This document shows, in pieces, positions 1 to 7,977 of a DNA stretch of 64,000 nucleotides. The notes under the pieces are model-generated. The model saw only the letters and a program-made list of their open reading frames with translations, was not told the DNA's origin and did not search any database. Positions within the stretch are counted from its first letter, which is position 1. Each line of letters begins with the position of its first letter. The translations under genes and the position numbers were made by a program. Source of the DNA: Euryarchaeota archaeon UBA557 (GTDB taxonomy: Archaea > Thermoplasmatota > Poseidoniia > Poseidoniales > Thalassarchaeaceae); the NCBI GenBank assembly GCA_002503285.1, contig DARI01000025.1:35517-99516 (forward strand), in the 5' to 3' direction.

Positions 1-569
1 GTTGAAGGATCTACATATCGAACAACCAGTTGACCTGATTTATCCCATTCATCTAGAAGTTTTTTTTCTGAAGTTACAAATTTACCTTCACCGTGACGAA
101 CCGGTACACGGATTCTTGTCAGGTTCTTTGTCCATATACAATTACTATCTGGATTGAATTCAAGGTTTACCCATCTATTTTCATATTGCCCTGAATCATT
201 AATTGTCAATGACGCTGATTGATTTAAACTAACTTCCTCATCACCCGGCAATAAACCCATTTTTACTAGTACTTGAAATCCATTACATATGCCAATTACT
301 AATTTTCCTGATTTAACAAATTCTCTTACTTGCTCCCTCATACCGAATCGAAGTCGGTTGCCCATAAGTCTTCCACTACCGAGGTGGTCACCAAAAGAAA
401 AGCCTCCTGGTATTGCCATTATATGATAATTCTCTAAATTAGCACTTCCGTTTACTAATTTATTTATATGTACCTTTTCAACTATAGCTCCTGCCATTTC
501 AAAAACAGCAATAGTTTCAGTTTCACAATTAATACCAAAGCCGGAAAGCACTGCTACTTTGGGTTTCAT
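1..569 (-). CDS. purQ: Phosphoribosylformylglycinamidine synthase, glutaminase subunit PurQ (partial)
   Basis: Class I glutamine amidotransferase subunit that supplies ammonia to PurL in the fourth step of purine synthesis. I translated it by hand from the ATG at 569. It opens MKPKVAVLSGFGINCETE, then has GGFSFGDHLGSGR and the nucleophile-elbow motif GICNGFQVL with its catalytic Cys, all typical of PurQ. The C-terminal part, with the His-Glu of the triad, lies beyond the window edge, so the gene is cut by the window and is not broken. Its ATG shares one base with the purL stop (TAATG), so the two subunits are probably translationally coupled in the order purL-purQ. Confidence 0.95.
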   Translation of the reverse strand, partial: MKPKVAVLSGFGINCETETIAVFEMAGAIVEKVHINKLVNGSANLENYHIMAIPGGFSFGDHLGSGRLMGNRLRFGMREQVREFVKSGKLVIGICNGFQVLVKMGLLPGDEEVSLNQSASLTINDSGQYENRWVNLEFNPDSNCIWTKNLTRIRVPVRHGEGKFVTSEKKLLDEWDKSGQLVVRYVDPS

Positions 570-3500
570 TAATTGTTGCCTCCATTCAAAGTCCCTTTCC
601 ATGCTTCGCGTAATTCCTTCATATTTGCAGAAAGAATAATTTTATCTCGATTGTTAAATATTATCATATCATTTGAGGTGACTTTGCCTATTTTATTACA
701 CTCGTGATTAATCATAGATTCTTCAAAAAGTTGTGAATCCTGCGGCTTTACACTTACTAAAATTCTACCAAGACTTTCACCGAAAAGTGCTCCCCAAATA
801 TCTAAATTTTTATTATGATTAAAAAGACTTGAAATTTCTAAAACTGCACCAGAATCACATCCAAAACAACATTCTGTCATTGCTGCAGCAAGTCCTGCAT
901 CGCTACAATCATGTGCGCTCGCAACCAACCCGTTGGACATTGAGTTTGTCAAACTTCGATAGAGTGCTAAATTTCTTGTGGCATCTATCTGAGGAACTTG
1001 GCCTCCTATTCCACTTTTACCATTTGTCTCATCATGCAGCATAAATGCTAACTCACTTGCACCTAATTCTTGATGTGTCTCCCCTACAAGATAGATTATG
1101 TCTCCAATTGTCTTAAAGTCACTAGATACTGCTTTTCTTACATCTTTGTGGTTCCCTATTAGACTGAATAACAATGTCGGAGGGACGCTGATTTTAGTAC
1201 CATTTATTGTTGCATCATTCTTCATTGAATCTTTTCCACTAATACACGGTAATTGATAAGCCCTACACACATCATCTAAGGCCCTATTAGCTCTAACTAA
1301 TTGTGCTAATTTATATCTACCATCTGGTGTCTTCATTGACTCTACAGGATCCGGCCAACAGAAGTTGTCTAGTCCTGCTATTAAATCTAAGTCAACGCCT
1401 ACACACACTGCATTTCGCAGCGCTTCATCAATACTAGCTGCAGCCATGGCATAAGTATCGATATCTGAGTATCTTGGCACTATTCCATTTGAAATTACTG
1501 CGCCTTGTGTTTGTCCTTGCAGTGGCGCAATTACCGCAGCGTCTCCTGGAGCATCGTGGTTTATTCCACAAAATGGTTTGATTACAGATTGTCCTTGAAC
1601 TTCATGATCATACGATCTGACCCATGATTCTTTGCTTGCAACATTGGGCCTTGCCATTAACCTAAGAAGTATATTTCCCATATTCTCTGGATTATTGGAT
1701 GGGAATTGTATTGGTTTGTGTGTTGGCACTTCCCACTCAGATTCCAATTCTAATTGCGGGCACCCGTCATGAAGAAACTTCATAGGGAGGTTAGCAACAG
1801 TTTTGTTGCCAAAGTTTACTTCAAATGAACCTGTGTCCGTAAATTCTCCTACAATTGTTGCTTCAACTTCATGTAGTAGTGCTAATTTCTCAAATTCTTT
1901 GCAATCTTGCTCTTTTATTCCTATGGTCATTCTTTCTTGTGACTCCGAAACTAAAATTTCCCAAGGACTTAGGCCTGGATGTTTCAAAGGCACATTTGCT
2001 AAGTCCAGAAAGGCACCATTTGTCAGTTCTGCTAATTCACCAACACTACTTGATAGCCCTCCTGCTCCATTATCTGTTATTACTTGGATTAAACCAGAAT
2101 CTCTAGCCTCCAATACCATGTCAATCATTTTCTTTTGAGTTATTGGATCTCCGATTTGTACTGCAGAGCTTGGGCTTTCTTCGGTTAGCTCCAGGCTAGA
2201 AAATGTTGCTCCATGAATGCCATCACTTCCTACTCTCCCACCGACCATGTAAATTATATCTCCAACTGATGGGGTTTTGATATGACTTTCACGCCCATCT
2301 TTTAATATTCTAGGCATTATTCCCACAGTCCCACAATAAACTAATGGTTTACCAATATATCTATCATCAAAAATAATTGCACCATTGACAGTAGGTATTC
2401 CGGACTCATTTCCTCCTGTTCTTACACCTGAATGAACGCCCCTAAGTACTCGTAAAGGATGAAATAATCCTGTTGGTATTTGACCTTTATAATCAGGTGG
2501 CCCAAAACAAAAAACATCTGTGTTTGCTATTGGCTTTGATCCTAATCCAGTTCCTAAAATATCCCTATTTACTCCTACAATTCCAGTCATTGCTCCCCCA
2601 AATGGATCTAATGCAGATGGTGAATTATGGGTTTCTGCTTTAATACACAAGCTCCATTGCTCATTCCATGCAATTACTCCAGAGTTATCATGGAAGATAC
2701 TTAGTAACCAATCTACATCTTTTTGAATATCTAATGTAGGTGTCACGATATGTGTCTTGAATAACGAGTTTATTGTAGTGTCTTCTCCTGTTTCATTATC
2801 AACATGATGAATATTAGCCGCGAATATTTTGTGAGAACAATGTTCTGACCAAGTTTGAGCTAGACATTCCAGTTCAACATCAGTAGGCATATCCGATGGG
2901 AGTCCCAATTCAATTCTTCTCCGTTGCACCTCTTCATCTTTATACTGCAATTGAATAGTTTTCATTTCTTTTAGGTTTAATGCAAGTAAGCCCTTTTCAC
3001 TTATTTTAATTAATTCGTTATCGTTAACATTTAGATTTATAGTTTTGATTGATTTAAATGGTTGAGTAGTTTTAATTGGTGCCCTGAGTATACCCCATCT
3101 TTTAATTAGACAATCTTCTTTTTTGGTTGTTATAGCATGTTCAATCATAGGATTATACAGCTTATCCGCTATTTCATCAATATTAACATCATCAGGTATG
3201 CCCCAAAAAAGATATATTTTTGAGGTAAATACTTCACTAGAATTGTTAAGTTCTGGGTATATGGTTCTTAGACCATCTAATGCTGCCTTACCAGCATTAT
3301 CTGTTACTCCTGGTTTAAATCCAATATGAATATGTAGATCTGGTTGTAATGGAAATATTTTATCTGAGTTTAATATATGTAAATTCGCTATTCCATGTTC
3401 TATTATTGGGTCACAAAAAAGATCGTAGACTGTTTTTTCTATTTTTTCACTATTTAAGTTGGAAATAATATCATACCTATGAATTATTTTTACATTATGT

Positions 3501-3613
3501 ATCTTTATATTATGGTCAGAAATAAACATTTTTTTAATATTATTACCTTTAGAATCAGAAAGACCCGGGATACTCTTTGTTGTAACTTCTACACTACAAG
3601 ATCTGCTTTTCAT
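569..3613 (-). CDS. purL: FGAM synthase PurL with two N-terminal PurS-like domains (PurS-PurS-PurL fusion)
   Basis: Converts FGAR, ATP and glutamine-derived ammonia to FGAM. At 1,014 residues it is much longer than stand-alone archaeal PurL (about 700-750). The extra N-terminus looks like two PurS modules: residues about 7-80 (VEVTTKSIPGLSDSKG) and about 92-165 (FKPGVTDNAGKA), both resembling the PurS KPGVxDxxG motif. The catalytic part follows, with TWSEHCSHK near residue 254, AETHNSPSALDPFGGA, GGRVGSDGIHGA, TDNGAGGLSSS and DCSDAGLAAAMTE. No separate purS is visible. A weak GGGAG lies 11 bases before the ATG. A TTTATAAA box at 3728-3735 could be its promoter. Confidence 0.95.
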   Translation of the reverse strand: MKSRSCSVEVTTKSIPGLSDSKGNNIKKMFISDHNIKIHNVKIIHRYDIISNLNSEKIEKTVYDLFCDPIIEHGIANLHILNSDKIFPLQPDLHIHIGFKPGVTDNAGKAALDGLRTIYPELNNSSEVFTSKIYLFWGIPDDVNIDEIADKLYNPMIEHAITTKKEDCLIKRWGILRAPIKTTQPFKSIKTINLNVNDNELIKISEKGLLALNLKEMKTIQLQYKDEEVQRRRIELGLPSDMPTDVELECLAQTWSEHCSHKIFAANIHHVDNETGEDTTINSLFKTHIVTPTLDIQKDVDWLLSIFHDNSGVIAWNEQWSLCIKAETHNSPSALDPFGGAMTGIVGVNRDILGTGLGSKPIANTDVFCFGPPDYKGQIPTGLFHPLRVLRGVHSGVRTGGNESGIPTVNGAIIFDDRYIGKPLVYCGTVGIMPRILKDGRESHIKTPSVGDIIYMVGGRVGSDGIHGATFSSLELTEESPSSAVQIGDPITQKKMIDMVLEARDSGLIQVITDNGAGGLSSSVGELAELTNGAFLDLANVPLKHPGLSPWEILVSESQERMTIGIKEQDCKEFEKLALLHEVEATIVGEFTDTGSFEVNFGNKTVANLPMKFLHDGCPQLELESEWEVPTHKPIQFPSNNPENMGNILLRLMARPNVASKESWVRSYDHEVQGQSVIKPFCGINHDAPGDAAVIAPLQGQTQGAVISNGIVPRYSDIDTYAMAAASIDEALRNAVCVGVDLDLIAGLDNFCWPDPVESMKTPDGRYKLAQLVRANRALDDVCRAYQLPCISGKDSMKNDATINGTKISVPPTLLFSLIGNHKDVRKAVSSDFKTIGDIIYLVGETHQELGASELAFMLHDETNGKSGIGGQVPQIDATRNLALYRSLTNSMSNGLVASAHDCSDAGLAAAMTECCFGCDSGAVLEISSLFNHNKNLDIWGALFGESLGRILVSVKPQDSQLFEESMINHECNKIGKVTSNDMIIFNNRDKIILSANMKELREAWKGTLNGGNN

Positions 3614-3912
3614 TTACTCGCACACTCCCAAATATCATTATCGAAGAGATGTTTCTCTTTGAACAAAGCGGAAAGGGTAACCCCTTCATTTCCATTGTAG
3701 ATAATACGAATTTATTGAAAATAATATTTATAAAAATAATATTGGAAATTATGTTAAGAATATTTATTTACTATCTGTGATACCGTAATATCGATTACTA
3801 TCGTCAATATGATTTTATTATAGATTATTATATTTACATCGGTAATTTATAATTTCCAATAGAAATAAAGGGGTATGGGTAAACTTGAGAGCCTAAACTC
3901 TTTCCGAAGACT
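3614..3912. promoter_or_regulatory. Divergent intergenic region between purL and the ferredoxin gene
   Basis: This 299-base AT-rich gap is the longest non-coding stretch in the window. It holds a palindromic TATA-like TTTATAAA at 3728-3735, placed for purL, and TTTATAAT at 3846-3853, placed for the ferredoxin gene (predicted start of transcription near 3875). Two small inverted repeats are present: AAGGG-TAAC-CCCTT at 3673-3686 in the predicted purL leader, and GTAAT-ATCG-ATTAC at 3785-3798 between the promoters. I see no convincing small gene or structured RNA. Confidence 0.45.
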
Positions 3913-4119
3913 ATGGGGAGACTTCCGCATCATCTTTTTATTGTAAACAATGACAGATGCTTTGGATGTGCAGCCTGTATTGCTTTATGTCCTGTTAATG
4001 CATTATCTCTGATTAATATTATAGCAATTGTTGACGAACCAGCTTGCACTCACTGTAACTTATGTATCCCTGCATGCCCAGTTCATGCATTGTCTATAGA
4101 TCCAATTCCTGGAGCGTAA
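3913..4119 (+). CDS. 2[4Fe-4S] ferredoxin
   Basis: A 68-residue bacterial-type ferredoxin. Two CxxCxxCxxxCP clusters are intact: CFGCAACIALCPV at residues about 17-29 and CTHCNLCIPACPV at about 46-58. Each should bind one [4Fe-4S] cluster and carry low-potential electrons in the cytoplasm. Its TAA overlaps the ATG of the next gene by one base, so the two are probably co-translated and the neighbour may be its partner. In related archaea a ferredoxin gene often sits beside a flavin-dependent geranylgeranyl reductase. GGGP synthase two genes downstream fits a lipid link, but that is inference. Confidence 0.92.
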   Translation: MGRLPHHLFIVNNDRCFGCAACIALCPVNALSLINIIAIVDEPACTHCNLCIPACPVHALSIDPIPGA

Positions 4120-4760
4120 TGTCTTTGAAAATTTCATTTATTGATACTTCACTTGAAACATTATGTATGGCTCAAGAAATAATGGATAACTTAGACTGTG
4201 AAATACATTTTTTTTCAGAAGATGCAGAAATTGGCCTCTTTGGCGAATTGCCCGGGATTGTTTCGAAGTGGCCCTTAGTACCAAATACCTGGACTACATC
4301 GATGTACTCGCAAAACTACAAACTTAAATGCACGGCTGTACGAAGATCATGGTTTGAAAAAGCAATAGCAATCTCTTTGGCAAAGAAAAATACCCAGTTC
4401 CATCTTAGGACAAGAATCACTAACTTTGAAGATAACAAAGTCGAATTTTCTGGAGCGGGATCTTTCGGTTCTGGAATATTAAATTTTGATAAAGTATTTC
4501 AAACTAGTATAGAATCTAATAGCACTTTTTGGTATGGCGGGGTAACAACTACTGAAATGGCACCTAATTCAAATTTAATCATAGGAAAAAGATCTGACTC
4601 TACGATTGAAGTATGGGCCGAACGTAAACTACCTCAAGATATCAATTGGATACAAAAAATGTCATGGATAGGAAAAACACCTAAAAATTCTATTGAATCT
4701 GATATAGATATTGGAATACGACGGGCAAATAACTTTCTAAACAAAGTCAATATAGAATGA
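4119..4760 (+). CDS. Unknown protein coupled to the ferredoxin
   Basis: A 213-residue protein that I do not recognise. I chose the ATG at 4119, which overlaps the ferredoxin stop (TAATG), over an upstream in-frame start that would lie inside the ferredoxin gene. No signal peptide, transmembrane helix or GxGxxG nucleotide-binding loop is visible. The N-terminus (SLKISFIDTSLETLCMAQ) reads like a beta-alpha unit. The segments FGELPGIVSKWP and LIIGKRSDSTIEVWAE loosely recall flavoprotein reductases that have lost the dinucleotide loop, but this is weak. Tight coupling to the ferredoxin and position just before GGGP synthase suggest a role in redox or isoprenoid-lipid chemistry. Function stays open. 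Confidence 0.75.
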   Translation: MSLKISFIDTSLETLCMAQEIMDNLDCEIHFFSEDAEIGLFGELPGIVSKWPLVPNTWTTSMYSQNYKLKCTAVRRSWFEKAIAISLAKKNTQFHLRTRITNFEDNKVEFSGAGSFGSGILNFDKVFQTSIESNSTFWYGGVTTTEMAPNSNLIIGKRSDSTIEVWAERKLPQDINWIQKMSWIGKTPKNSIESDIDIGIRRANNFLNKVNIE

Positions 4761-4778
4761 GAAAGATGTGATGATAGA

Positions 4779-5591
4779 ATGAATAATAATTTGACTAGTA
4801 TTTTGAGTTTTGTAACATCCAGTGAAAAGTATACGAGACATGCAATTCTAATTGATCCAGCCGATCAGTTGCCGGAAGTAGCAGCGAAGAGATGTTTAGC
4901 AGCCGTGAATGCTGGCACTAGCATGATATTGGTCGGAGGTTCTTCAAATACAGATATGCATAATGTAGAAGCGACTGTATCGTCCATTAAAGAAATGCTT
5001 GAATTAGTTCAGTGGGCATCTACTCAGGATTCATTAGGTGTAGAGGAAAATAAAATCGTCCCAATTGTATTATTTCCTCAAGGCGCAGCTGCATTATCCT
5101 CAATGGCAGATGCTGTTACTTTTATGATGCTGATGAATAGTACCAGCCCACAATACCTCATTGAAGAACAAGTAATGGGGGCACCACATATCAAAAAAAG
5201 TGGTATTGAACCACTACCTATGGGTTATTTGGTTTGCGCTCCCGGTGGAAAAGTTGGAGAAGTTGGCCAAGCAGACTTAATCCAACCATCGGATATTGAT
5301 AGGATGTCTGCGTATGCAACAACCGCCCAATTTTATGGTTTTAAATTAATTTATTTAGAGGCTGGAAGTGGAGCAAAGACACCGGTATCTCCAGATTTAA
5401 TTCGTTCTGCTCGCGATTCATGTAATCTCACAATAGTAGTTGGGGGAGGAATTCGAGATGCCCAAACGGCCAGAATAGCATCAAAAGCAGGTGCAGACTG
5501 GATAGTGACTGGAAACTTGGCCGAAGAGTATGATAACGCTGACGAACTTCAAGAAATATTAACTAAATTTATATCAGACATGAATCAATAA
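4779..5591 (+). CDS. Geranylgeranylglyceryl phosphate synthase
   Basis: Forms the first ether bond of archaeal membrane lipids, joining sn-glycerol-1-phosphate to geranylgeranyl diphosphate. It is a 270-residue TIM-barrel protein of normal length. Recognisable motifs are AILIDPADQLPE at the N-terminus, MILVGGSS, IVLFPQGAAALS, the YLEAGSGA substrate loop and the phosphate-binding VVGGGIRDAQTA with DWIVTGN. It is the third gene of a + strand run after the ferredoxin pair, 18 bases downstream of the previous stop. It shows that the organism has at least this step of ether-lipid synthesis. No glycerol-1-phosphate dehydrogenase gene is in the window. Confidence 0.95.
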   Translation: MNNNLTSILSFVTSSEKYTRHAILIDPADQLPEVAAKRCLAAVNAGTSMILVGGSSNTDMHNVEATVSSIKEMLELVQWASTQDSLGVEENKIVPIVLFPQGAAALSSMADAVTFMMLMNSTSPQYLIEEQVMGAPHIKKSGIEPLPMGYLVCAPGGKVGEVGQADLIQPSDIDRMSAYATTAQFYGFKLIYLEAGSGAKTPVSPDLIRSARDSCNLTIVVGGGIRDAQTARIASKAGADWIVTGNLAEEYDNADELQEILTKFISDMNQ

Positions 5592-5594
5592 CAT

Positions 5595-6389
5595 TTATTT
5601 TATAAACAGAGATAAGCATGTTAATGATCCATCTGCATCCATTATTGGGGCCATATCTACGGTAGTAATCGAGAAACCATAATTCAAAAGTATTTTTCTA
5701 GTGTCCGGAAATCCATTTGCAATTATTACCCTATCATCGGCGTAACCGAGAACATTAGATGCATAACTCTCTGAATTTGGTATTCTTATTATTTCGTCAG
5801 CAAAATCGAATTGATTAGATTTCAAATGACCTTCTGCTAAGATAATACTTCCCGGTCTTGGACTTGAACAGACGGTAGTCAAATGCAATGTTGATGATGG
5901 AATATTAATGAATTCAAATTCATAACCAGCATCTTTTACACAATTTCCTAAAAAATTAGCTCCTAGGACATTGGTTCTAGTTGAAACACCTATTAAGAAT
6001 TTATCATCAAAAAAAACTACATCTCCTCCATCAATTGAACATTTTTTAGGCATATTAATTATTTCATAGTCTTTTAATAAATATTCCTTAATTGCCTCCT
6101 CTTCTCCCTTCCTAGTTGTATGGCCCATATTAGCAATAACCACTTTATCATCAATCATTATTGATGTATCTTCAACAAAACAGCAATCAGGATGAGTATT
6201 AATGCTTGGTAAAATTATAACATCTGTGCCATGAGCTTCTAAAGCTGCCACATATGCTGAATGGGATCCCTTTGCTTTCTCATAATTTGGTTTATTTTTA
6301 CCGAAATAAGATGTCAACGCCTCAGAATAACTTTTAGAAATACCTCTAGTTATCGCCCTCGATTTATTCCTATCATATGTACCGGGCAT
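5595..6389 (-). CDS. DDAH / arginine deiminase-family guanidine hydrolase
   Basis: A 264-residue guanidino-group-modifying enzyme with the pentein fold, closest in motifs to dimethylarginine dimethylaminohydrolase. Visible motifs are CFVEDTSIM (residues about 70-78), CSIDGGDVVF, the catalytic His in STLHLTTVCSS, and the nucleophilic Cys near the C-terminus in DADGSLTCLSLF. Expected chemistry is hydrolysis of a guanidine such as methylated arginine, agmatine or arginine to a ureido product; the true substrate cannot be read from sequence. It converges with the GGGP synthase gene with a 3-base gap. No arginine catabolic genes are adjacent. Confidence 0.88.
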   Translation of the reverse strand: MPGTYDRNKSRAITRGISKSYSEALTSYFGKNKPNYEKAKGSHSAYVAALEAHGTDVIILPSINTHPDCCFVEDTSIMIDDKVVIANMGHTTRKGEEEAIKEYLLKDYEIINMPKKCSIDGGDVVFFDDKFLIGVSTRTNVLGANFLGNCVKDAGYEFEFINIPSSTLHLTTVCSSPRPGSIILAEGHLKSNQFDFADEIIRIPNSESYASNVLGYADDRVIIANGFPDTRKILLNYGFSITTVDMAPIMDADGSLTCLSLFIK

Positions 6390-6461
6390 GAAAGACCGAG
6401 TAAGTAAGATTTGATAATACTTCGGAATTAGGAATGCTATTTCCTAAATCCAGTCATAACA

Positions 6462-6917
6462 TTATTCAATAGATTTGGAAAGCTTATCCATATGGATTTC
6501 CATATCTAAAATCAACATTAATAATTCTTCTTCATTCTGTAATAATTTTGTATTTTTGGCTTCTAAAATTTTTATTTTATTTCTATCACTTTCAAAGTCA
6601 TTATTTCGCACTCTTTCATTTCCTAATTGATTTTTTAGTTGTAAATTTCGTGTATTAACTACTCTAATCTTTTCTTCTAATTCGGCTATCAGTGGCCTAC
6701 CAGAATCATTATTTGAATGATTTTTCAACTCCATTGATCTGAATCTTCGTCGACCAGCCGCTAACTCTATTTCCATTTTATTGATTTCATCCCATAACGA
6801 AATAACTTCTTCAATAAGCCTATCTTGAGAAATATCTTTTAATCGATCCGTCAGACTGATATCTTCATCAGAAGTAAATACTTCTTTATGATGATTAATC
6901 TCAGGTGAATCCATCAT
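6462..6917 (-). CDS. Coiled-coil protein of unknown function
   Basis: A 151-residue hydrophilic protein with no recognised domain. Residues about 25-60 and 75-150 are rich in Glu, Lys, Arg, Asn and Leu with heptad-like spacing (LIAELEEKIRVVNTRNLQLK, then NKIKILEAKNTKLLQNEEEL), so it should form a long coiled coil. There is no signal peptide or membrane segment. The start could be either of two adjacent Met codons. It is divergent from rplX. A structural or scaffolding role is possible but not supported beyond its shape. Confidence 0.7.
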   Translation of the reverse strand: MMDSPEINHHKEVFTSDEDISLTDRLKDISQDRLIEEVISLWDEINKMEIELAAGRRRFRSMELKNHSNNDSGRPLIAELEEKIRVVNTRNLQLKNQLGNERVRNNDFESDRNKIKILEAKNTKLLQNEEELLMLILDMEIHMDKLSKSIE

Positions 6918-7074
6918 GCCTCATTATCCATCCACAATATTATCCATTTGAACCTTGAGGGGATCTTAGTCCTAAAACAGCGATAACTCACCCAAACCAG
7001 AATTTCCAAATAAAAAAATACTAAATAAAAACCCTTTTAAAAAATCATATAAAGTAATATATTAACACATCGCG

Positions 7075-7082
7075 TTTATATC
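7075..7082 (+). promoter_or_regulatory. TATA box of rplX, predicted leaderless transcript
   Basis: TTTATATC is centred about 26 bases before the ATG at 7105. That is the usual archaeal distance from TATA box to transcription start, so the mRNA would begin at or next to the start codon. No Shine-Dalgarno sequence precedes that ATG, which agrees. Confidence 0.55.
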
Positions 7083-7104
7083 AAAACCTTTGTTCGAACG
7101 ATTT

Positions 7105-7332
7105 ATGAAAGCATACAGGGCAAAAGGAACATTCAGGAATGGTAAACGCGATCAAGTTTACACATTGGATATCGTAGCTGCTGATGAAGAAGAGGCAAAA
7201 CATCTTATTTATTCAAATTTTGGTAGTAGACATGCTACGCCTCGAAGATTCGTAAAAATCGATACACTAGAAATAATAGACCCTTCTGAATCTACAGCAG
7301 CAGTTGTTGTAGCGCATTTTAGAGATGAATGA
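7105..7332 (+). CDS. rplX: 50S ribosomal protein LX (L18Ae/L20e family)
   Basis: Small archaeal large-subunit protein related to eukaryotic L18a. From the ATG at 7105 it is 75 residues and starts MKAYRAKGTFRNGKR, matching the family start. GSRHATPRRFVKI is the conserved second half. A TTG at 7090 would add five residues but lies upstream of the predicted transcription start. In many euryarchaea this gene is followed directly by prefoldin alpha and ftsY. Here those two genes are also on the same strand, but more than 4 kb downstream, with a membrane protein and three sulfate-activation genes between. Confidence 0.88.
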   Translation: MKAYRAKGTFRNGKRDQVYTLDIVAADEEEAKHLIYSNFGSRHATPRRFVKIDTLEIIDPSESTAAVVVAHFRDE

Positions 7333-7348
7333 TGACTTTATCTCATCT

Positions 7349-7366
7349 TTTCACGAAATCGTGAAA
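7349..7366. repeat. 18-base perfect palindrome after rplX
   Basis: TTTCACGAAATCGTGAAA lies between the rplX stop and the next start at 7391. As RNA it could form a 7-bp stem with a 4-base loop. As DNA it could be a dimer operator or, since it sits exactly where the conserved gene order breaks, a boundary mark. No U-tract follows, so an intrinsic terminator is less likely. Confidence 0.6.
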
Positions 7367-7390
7367 GCATAGATGCATCGAGGAAGTTAT

Positions 7391-7957
7391 ATGAAGAAAG
7401 ATTTCAAGAAAGGATTCATGCGTCAATATTGGCGAATTCAACAAAGTCAAACTCTTATATCAACTGTGTTTTGGATTACAACATTAACATTACTGATATG
7501 GCCAAACGTAAGTTGGAGATTCCAGTCGAATGAAGAACTCTTAAGCATACCAATGACATATTGGGCATTATCTGCGATTGCAACATCAGTTTTACTATTG
7601 GTAATAATACTGGGGTGGACATATGATGTAGCATTAGGCCTCTGGAGAGAACATCTTACAGTAGTACAAGAAAGAAATCCTTTTACAACATATAAAGTTA
7701 ATGCTCCCTGGGGAATACTTTTAGCCCAAACTAATACTATTCTAAGAAAATTATCTGATGAAGATGATGAAGACATCATAAGGCATTGTGATTTTATCGA
7801 TAGATGGCTAGATTGGAATGCAAATCAAGAAATATGGGCCAGAACAATGTCTTCATGGAAGCAAATAATGGGCGACGAAGATCCTTATTTATTCCATATT
7901 TCAGAAGAAACTAGAGCAAATTTAGAGGAAGCAGCAAAAAATATTCAAGATTTTTAA
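7391..7957 (+). CDS. Membrane protein of unknown function, two helices
   Basis: An unrecognised protein of 188 residues from the ATG at 7391, chosen because GAGGAAG lies 6 bases upstream; an ATG at 7373 would add six residues. Two hydrophobic helices are visible, at residues about 23-41 (TLISTVFWITTLTLLIWP) and about 57-80 (YWALSAIATSVLLLVIILGW). An acidic C-terminal domain follows (LSDEDDEDI, FIDRWLDWN, many Trp), probably cytoplasmic. It is 20 bases upstream of cysQ and on the same strand, so it may be transcribed with the sulfur genes, but nothing in it points to transport or sulfur chemistry. Confidence 0.75.
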   Translation: MKKDFKKGFMRQYWRIQQSQTLISTVFWITTLTLLIWPNVSWRFQSNEELLSIPMTYWALSAIATSVLLLVIILGWTYDVALGLWREHLTVVQERNPFTTYKVNAPWGILLAQTNTILRKLSDEDDEDIIRHCDFIDRWLDWNANQEIWARTMSSWKQIMGDEDPYLFHISEETRANLEEAAKNIQDF

Positions 7958-7977
7958 ATAAAAAGGGTGGGCATAAT

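Noticed and set aside
1803..2138. Open frames on the + strand inside purL
   Set aside because: They are shadows of the purL reading frame; their composition mirrors its codons and no motif is seen.
3785..3798. GTAAT-N4-ATTAC here and at 52668 as a defined regulon motif
   Set aside because: Only two copies were noticed and the arms are AT-rich, so chance is not excluded; it is kept only as a low-confidence repeat.
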